Below, piece by piece: positions 4,834 to 7,619 of a stretch of 7,619 bases of DNA. This DNA is from an uncultured Bacilli bacterium (lineage in GTDB: Bacteria > Bacillota_I > Bacilli_A > RF39 > UBA660): NCBI GenBank assembly GCA_944329255.1, contig CALVIA010000048.1:1-7619 (forward strand). Direction: 5' to 3'. The notes beneath the pieces are model-generated. The model was not told the origin of the DNA. It saw only the letters and a list, made by a program, of their open reading frames with translations, and did no database searches. The translations under genes were made by a program, and so were the position numbers. Every line of letters starts with the position of its first letter. The stretch's first letter is position 1.

Positions 4834-5692
4834 CCAAATAATCTATAACCTCTTTCACAGTCTTATCAAAATTAATTAAATTTACGTTAAACCACTTAAC
4901 ATTCATTTTATTATTTATCCAGGTATATTGTCTTTTAGCATATCTTCTTGAATTCCTTTTTATTAATTCAATTGCGTCTTCTTTAGATATCTCTTTTTTA
5001 AAAAATTTAAACAATTCTTTATATCCTATTGCAGTATTTAAAGCAATACTATTTTTATTTTTATTATATAAGTTTTTTGCTTCTTCAATCAAACCTTCAT
5101 CAATCATTTCATCTACCCTGTTATTTATTCTTTCATATAAAGTATCTCTATTTGTAGTAAGACCTATAAAATAAACGTTATTATATAGTAGTTTATTACC
5201 ATTTTCATTTTTTTCTAAAGATTCATTTTTTATTTTATTTAGTAATCTAACTAATCTTTTTCTATTATTAATATGAATATCTGTATTAGTATATTTATTT
5301 ATTTCTTCTAATAATTGTTGATTTGTGAAATTATCAAAACTATCAATATTTATTTCATCTTTAAATTTATAATCATAAAGTAATGCTTTAATATATAATC
5401 CAGTACCACCTACAATTATCACATTTTTATCTTGTTTTATAAAATTATCTAGTATTTTTCTTGCATCTTTTTGATAATCGCAAACTGAATACTTTTCATC
5501 AATACTTTTTATACTAAGTAAATGATGCTTAATTCCTTTAGTATCAATAATTTTTGCTGTTCCAATATTCATTTCTTTGTATATTTGCATTGCATCTGCA
5601 TTAATTATTTCAGCATTATATATAGATGCTAGCTCTAAACTTAATTTAGTTTTACCTACCCCAGTAGGTCCAATTATAACTATAATTTTCAT
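4820..5692 (-). CDS. miaA: tRNA dimethylallyltransferase MiaA
   Basis: MiaA transfers a dimethylallyl group to N6 of adenosine 37 in tRNAs that read codons starting with U, the first step of i6A/ms2i6A synthesis. The product has 290 residues, near the usual 300. The P-loop GPTGVGKT is at 8-15, followed by NADAMQIYKEMNIGTAK (31-47), which contains the family Asp and Gln. GIKHHLL (53-59) follows, then VGGTGLYIKALL (94-105), a Lys/Asn-rich insertion region, the IGYKEL motif, and RRYAKRQYTW near 249-258, typical of the tRNA-binding end. The ATG (5692-5690) overlaps the mutL TAA by one base (TAATG), with AGAGGT shortly upstream, so translation is coupled. mutL next to miaA is a widespread bacterial arrangement. 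Transcription comes from the mutL promoter and ends at a stop-codon-overlapping hairpin. Confidence 0.96.
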   Translation of the reverse strand: MKIIVIIGPTGVGKTKLSLELASIYNAEIINADAMQIYKEMNIGTAKIIDTKGIKHHLLSIKSIDEKYSVCDYQKDARKILDNFIKQDKNVIIVGGTGLYIKALLYDYKFKDEINIDSFDNFTNQQLLEEINKYTNTDIHINNRKRLVRLLNKIKNESLEKNENGNKLLYNNVYFIGLTTNRDTLYERINNRVDEMIDEGLIEEAKNLYNKNKNSIALNTAIGYKELFKFFKKEISKEDAIELIKRNSRRYAKRQYTWINNKMNVKWFNVNLINFDKTVKEVIDYLEKNC

Positions 5693-7473
5693 TACATCGA
5701 CCTCTTAAATAATTTTTCTAATTCATAATTAGAATAAAATATAATTGTAGGTCTACCATGAGGGCAAGTATATGGATTTTTGCATTTTCTTAATCTATTT
5801 ACCAAAGTTTCCATTTCATCAATGCTTATATTATCATTTGCTTTTATACTTGCTTTACAACTAACAGTCATAGCAACCCTATCATTAAATTTATTTTTAT
5901 CAAAATCTTTTTCTTTAGTTACAATTAATTCTATAATTTTTTTTATGGCAACTCCTTCATTCCCATTTGGTAACCATATTGGATGACTTCTTATTATAAA
6001 TGAATTTATTCCAAACTCTTCTATATTAAATTTCATTCCTCTTAATATTTCAATGTTTTGTTTGACAATTAAATACTCATTATATGGAAGTTCAATATTC
6101 ATTGGAATTAGCATTTCAATTTCCTCACTTCCATTTGTTAATTCATTATAATAATATTCATAATTTATTCTTTCATTAGCAGCATGTTGATCAATTAAAA
6201 ACATTCCATCTTCATTTTGACAAATTATATATGTTCCTTTTACAAGGCCAACTGGATACATAACTGGTACTTTATTTTCTGGTTCAACTATATTTTTTTG
6301 ATATGATTCTGTTTCTTCTTTAATATAATCTAAATCTAATTTAATTTCTTCATTTTCTTTTTTCTCTATTATATTTAAATCTTGATTTTCATTTAGGTTA
6401 ACATTTAAAAAAGTATTTTCTTCTTTAACAGGTTTTATTTTGTTATATAAAGGTATTTCAGATACATTATTTTCTATTTTAGGAATAAGCATTTTTTCAT
6501 CTAATGCTTTTTTAATAGTTGAAGAAATCAATTCCTTTAATTCTTCTATCTTGCCAAATTTTATATCTTGTTTAGTTGGATGAATATTAACATCAGTTAA
6601 TGATGTGTCAACTGTTATTTTTAATATTACAATTGGGTATCTATCATCTGGTTTATATGTATGATAGCTCTCATTAATTATTTTATTTATTTCTTGATTT
6701 TTAACAACTCTTCCATTAACAATAGTTACAATACTATTTCTTGTACTTTTTGTAACCTCAGGCATACTAATATATCCATATATTTCATACTCATCATCAT
6801 TATTTTTTATTTCTATCATTTTTTTTGTAATATTTATACCATAAATATTATTAATAACTTTTAATAAATTCCCTCTTCCATCTGTATTTAAAATTTCCTT
6901 GCCATCATTACTTAAATAAAATGAAATATCTGGATAACTTAAAGATATTTTATTCACAAAATCAATTATGTTTGCTAATTCAGTGTATAAACTATTTAAA
7001 TGTTTTAATCTTGCAGGAGTATTATAAAATAATTTTTTTACGCTTATTTCTGTTCCCTTTCTAGCTTCGCTTTTTTCATTTGAAATAATTTTTCCACCCT
7101 TTATTATTATATGAGTACCAACATTTCCAGTAGAAGTTTTTAAAGAAACTAAAGAAACAGATGCAATTGATGGTAATGCTTCCCCTCTAAAACCTAATGA
7201 ATTTATTCTAAATAAATCTTCTTCATTTATTAATTTACTTGTAGCATGACGTGAAAAAGCAAGTAAAGCATCGTCATAATCCATACCAATTCCATTATCT
7301 GTTACTTTTATTTCTCCTATGCCACTTTCTTTTAACTCTATTTTAATTATGGTACTTTGTGCATCAATACTATTTTCTACAAGTTCTTTAACAATTGATA
7401 CACACTTTTCAACTACTTCTCCAGCAGCAATTTTATTTGCTAAAATTTCATCCATGATTTTTATTTTTGACAT
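5692..7473 (-). CDS. mutL: DNA mismatch repair protein MutL
   Basis: MutL links MutS mismatch recognition to strand removal. From the chosen start it has 593 residues. The N-terminal GHKL ATPase is complete: IAAGEVVEK (15-23), KELVENSIDA (29-38), DNGIG (59-63), GFRGEAL (94-100) and FYNTPAR (149-155). A Glu/Asn-rich linker spans about 326-401. The C-terminal domain carries the endonuclease motif DQHA(x)2E(x)4E (428-439), SCKASIKA (538-545), CPHGRP (570-575) and a terminal LFKR, so this is the nicking type used where MutH is absent. IEMLIP (452-457) is where B. subtilis MutL has its clamp-binding motif, but here the usual Gln is Glu or displaced. ATG 7473-7471 follows GGTGA (7483-7479); a TTG at 7485 would add MVIS but would put the ribosome site inside the gene. 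mutS, often upstream, is not in view. Confidence 0.96.
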   Translation of the reverse strand: MSKIKIMDEILANKIAAGEVVEKCVSIVKELVENSIDAQSTIIKIELKESGIGEIKVTDNGIGMDYDDALLAFSRHATSKLINEEDLFRINSLGFRGEALPSIASVSLVSLKTSTGNVGTHIIIKGGKIISNEKSEARKGTEISVKKLFYNTPARLKHLNSLYTELANIIDFVNKISLSYPDISFYLSNDGKEILNTDGRGNLLKVINNIYGINITKKMIEIKNNDDEYEIYGYISMPEVTKSTRNSIVTIVNGRVVKNQEINKIINESYHTYKPDDRYPIVILKITVDTSLTDVNIHPTKQDIKFGKIEELKELISSTIKKALDEKMLIPKIENNVSEIPLYNKIKPVKEENTFLNVNLNENQDLNIIEKKENEEIKLDLDYIKEETESYQKNIVEPENKVPVMYPVGLVKGTYIICQNEDGMFLIDQHAANERINYEYYYNELTNGSEEIEMLIPMNIELPYNEYLIVKQNIEILRGMKFNIEEFGINSFIIRSHPIWLPNGNEGVAIKKIIELIVTKEKDFDKNKFNDRVAMTVSCKASIKANDNISIDEMETLVNRLRKCKNPYTCPHGRPTIIFYSNYELEKLFKRSM

Positions 7474-7489
7474 GCTAATCACCAAATTT

Positions 7490-7518
7490 ATTTTAACATA
7501 AAATATAAATATTATTAA
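7490..7518 (-). promoter_or_regulatory. Promoter of mutL-miaA
   Basis: On the minus strand TTAATA (7518-7513, 4 of 6 consensus bases), a 17-bp spacer and TAAAAT (7495-7490), with TG one base upstream (extended -10). The predicted start near 7483 coincides with the GGTGA ribosome site, giving a leader of about ten bases. Confidence 0.6.
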
Positions 7519-7548
7519 TATTTAAACAAAAAAAACTCATTAAATGTG

Positions 7549-7605
7549 AATTCTAAGCGAAAATGTTACAAACTTTAATAGCTAATTCTAAGCGAAAATG
7601 TTACA
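7549..7605. repeat. Two exact 22-bp direct repeats, 35-bp period
   Basis: Identical 22-bp units occupy 7549-7570 and 7584-7605, separated by 13 unrelated bases. The core is CTAAGCGAAAATGTTACA. The unit is richer in G and C than the surrounding spacer, and both copies point the same way. A shorter echo (AAAATGTTT, 7611-7619) runs into the window edge. They lie about 30 bp upstream of the mutL -35. They could be end repeats of a mobile element beyond the right edge, or binding sites for a regulator. Confidence 0.8.
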
Positions 7606-7619
7606 TTGTTAAAATGTTT

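Noticed and set aside
5780..5986. Plus-strand open frame of 68 codons inside mutL
   Set aside because: Antisense to a well-conserved part of the MutL C-terminal domain; hydrophobic composition is a by-product of the A-rich coding strand.
6661..6864. Plus-strand open frame of 67 codons inside mutL
   Set aside because: Antisense shadow with low-complexity Ile/Phe/Tyr content and no start signal.
7319..7501. Plus-strand open frame of 60 codons over the mutL start
   Set aside because: Antisense to the highly conserved MutL ATPase N-terminus; no ribosome site.
7549..7605. CRISPR array
   Set aside because: Only two 22-bp units with a 13-bp spacer; repeats and spacers are both shorter than in real arrays and no cas genes are visible.

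Overview
The window looks like a piece of the core chromosome of a very AT-rich, low-GC Bacillota, probably an uncultured Bacilli or Erysipelotrichia/RF39-like lineage related to the Mollicutes. The reasons are the gene content and order (rpsU-yqeY-yqfC, yceD-rpmF with tmcAL/ylbM divergent, mutL-miaA), strong GGAGG-type ribosome binding sites, A/T-rich codon use and short intergenic gaps. The lineage is an inference; no rRNA is present. All reading frames are intact under the standard bacterial code, every tryptophan codon I checked is TGG, and every visible stop is TAA or TAG.

Layout. Positions 1-2184 are all on the minus strand. Reading from right to left, they hold an unrecognised 167-residue gene, yceD (DUF177), rpmF (L32), a terminator, a separate promoter for rpsU (S21) and yqeY, another terminator, and the first 59 codons of a YabP/YqfC sporulation-family gene cut by the left edge. 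At 2185-2261 is a compact divergent promoter region. Positions 2262-4779 are on the plus strand: a 30-codon ORF overlapping the start of tmcAL, tmcAL itself, rpsT (S20) with its own promoter and terminator, and an exported transglutaminase-like protein. Two terminators lie back to back at 4778-4833. Positions 4820-7473 are the minus-strand operon mutL-miaA, joined by a one-base stop/start overlap. The last 134 bases hold the mutL promoter and two copies of an exact 22-bp direct repeat, 35 bp apart.

Functionally this is an information-processing neighbourhood: ribosomal proteins L32, S20 and S21, a 23S rRNA-linked factor (YceD), two tRNA-modification enzymes (TmcAL for tRNA-Met C34, MiaA for A37), a protein with a GatB-like tRNA-binding-type domain (YqeY), and mismatch repair (MutL). 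I see no defence system, phage or CRISPR. The parts that are not routine are the 30-codon leader ORF, the 167-residue orphan, the edge repeats, a recurring promoter layout in which the predicted transcript starts almost at the Shine-Dalgarno sequence, and five terminators that all overlap the stop codon of the gene they end.
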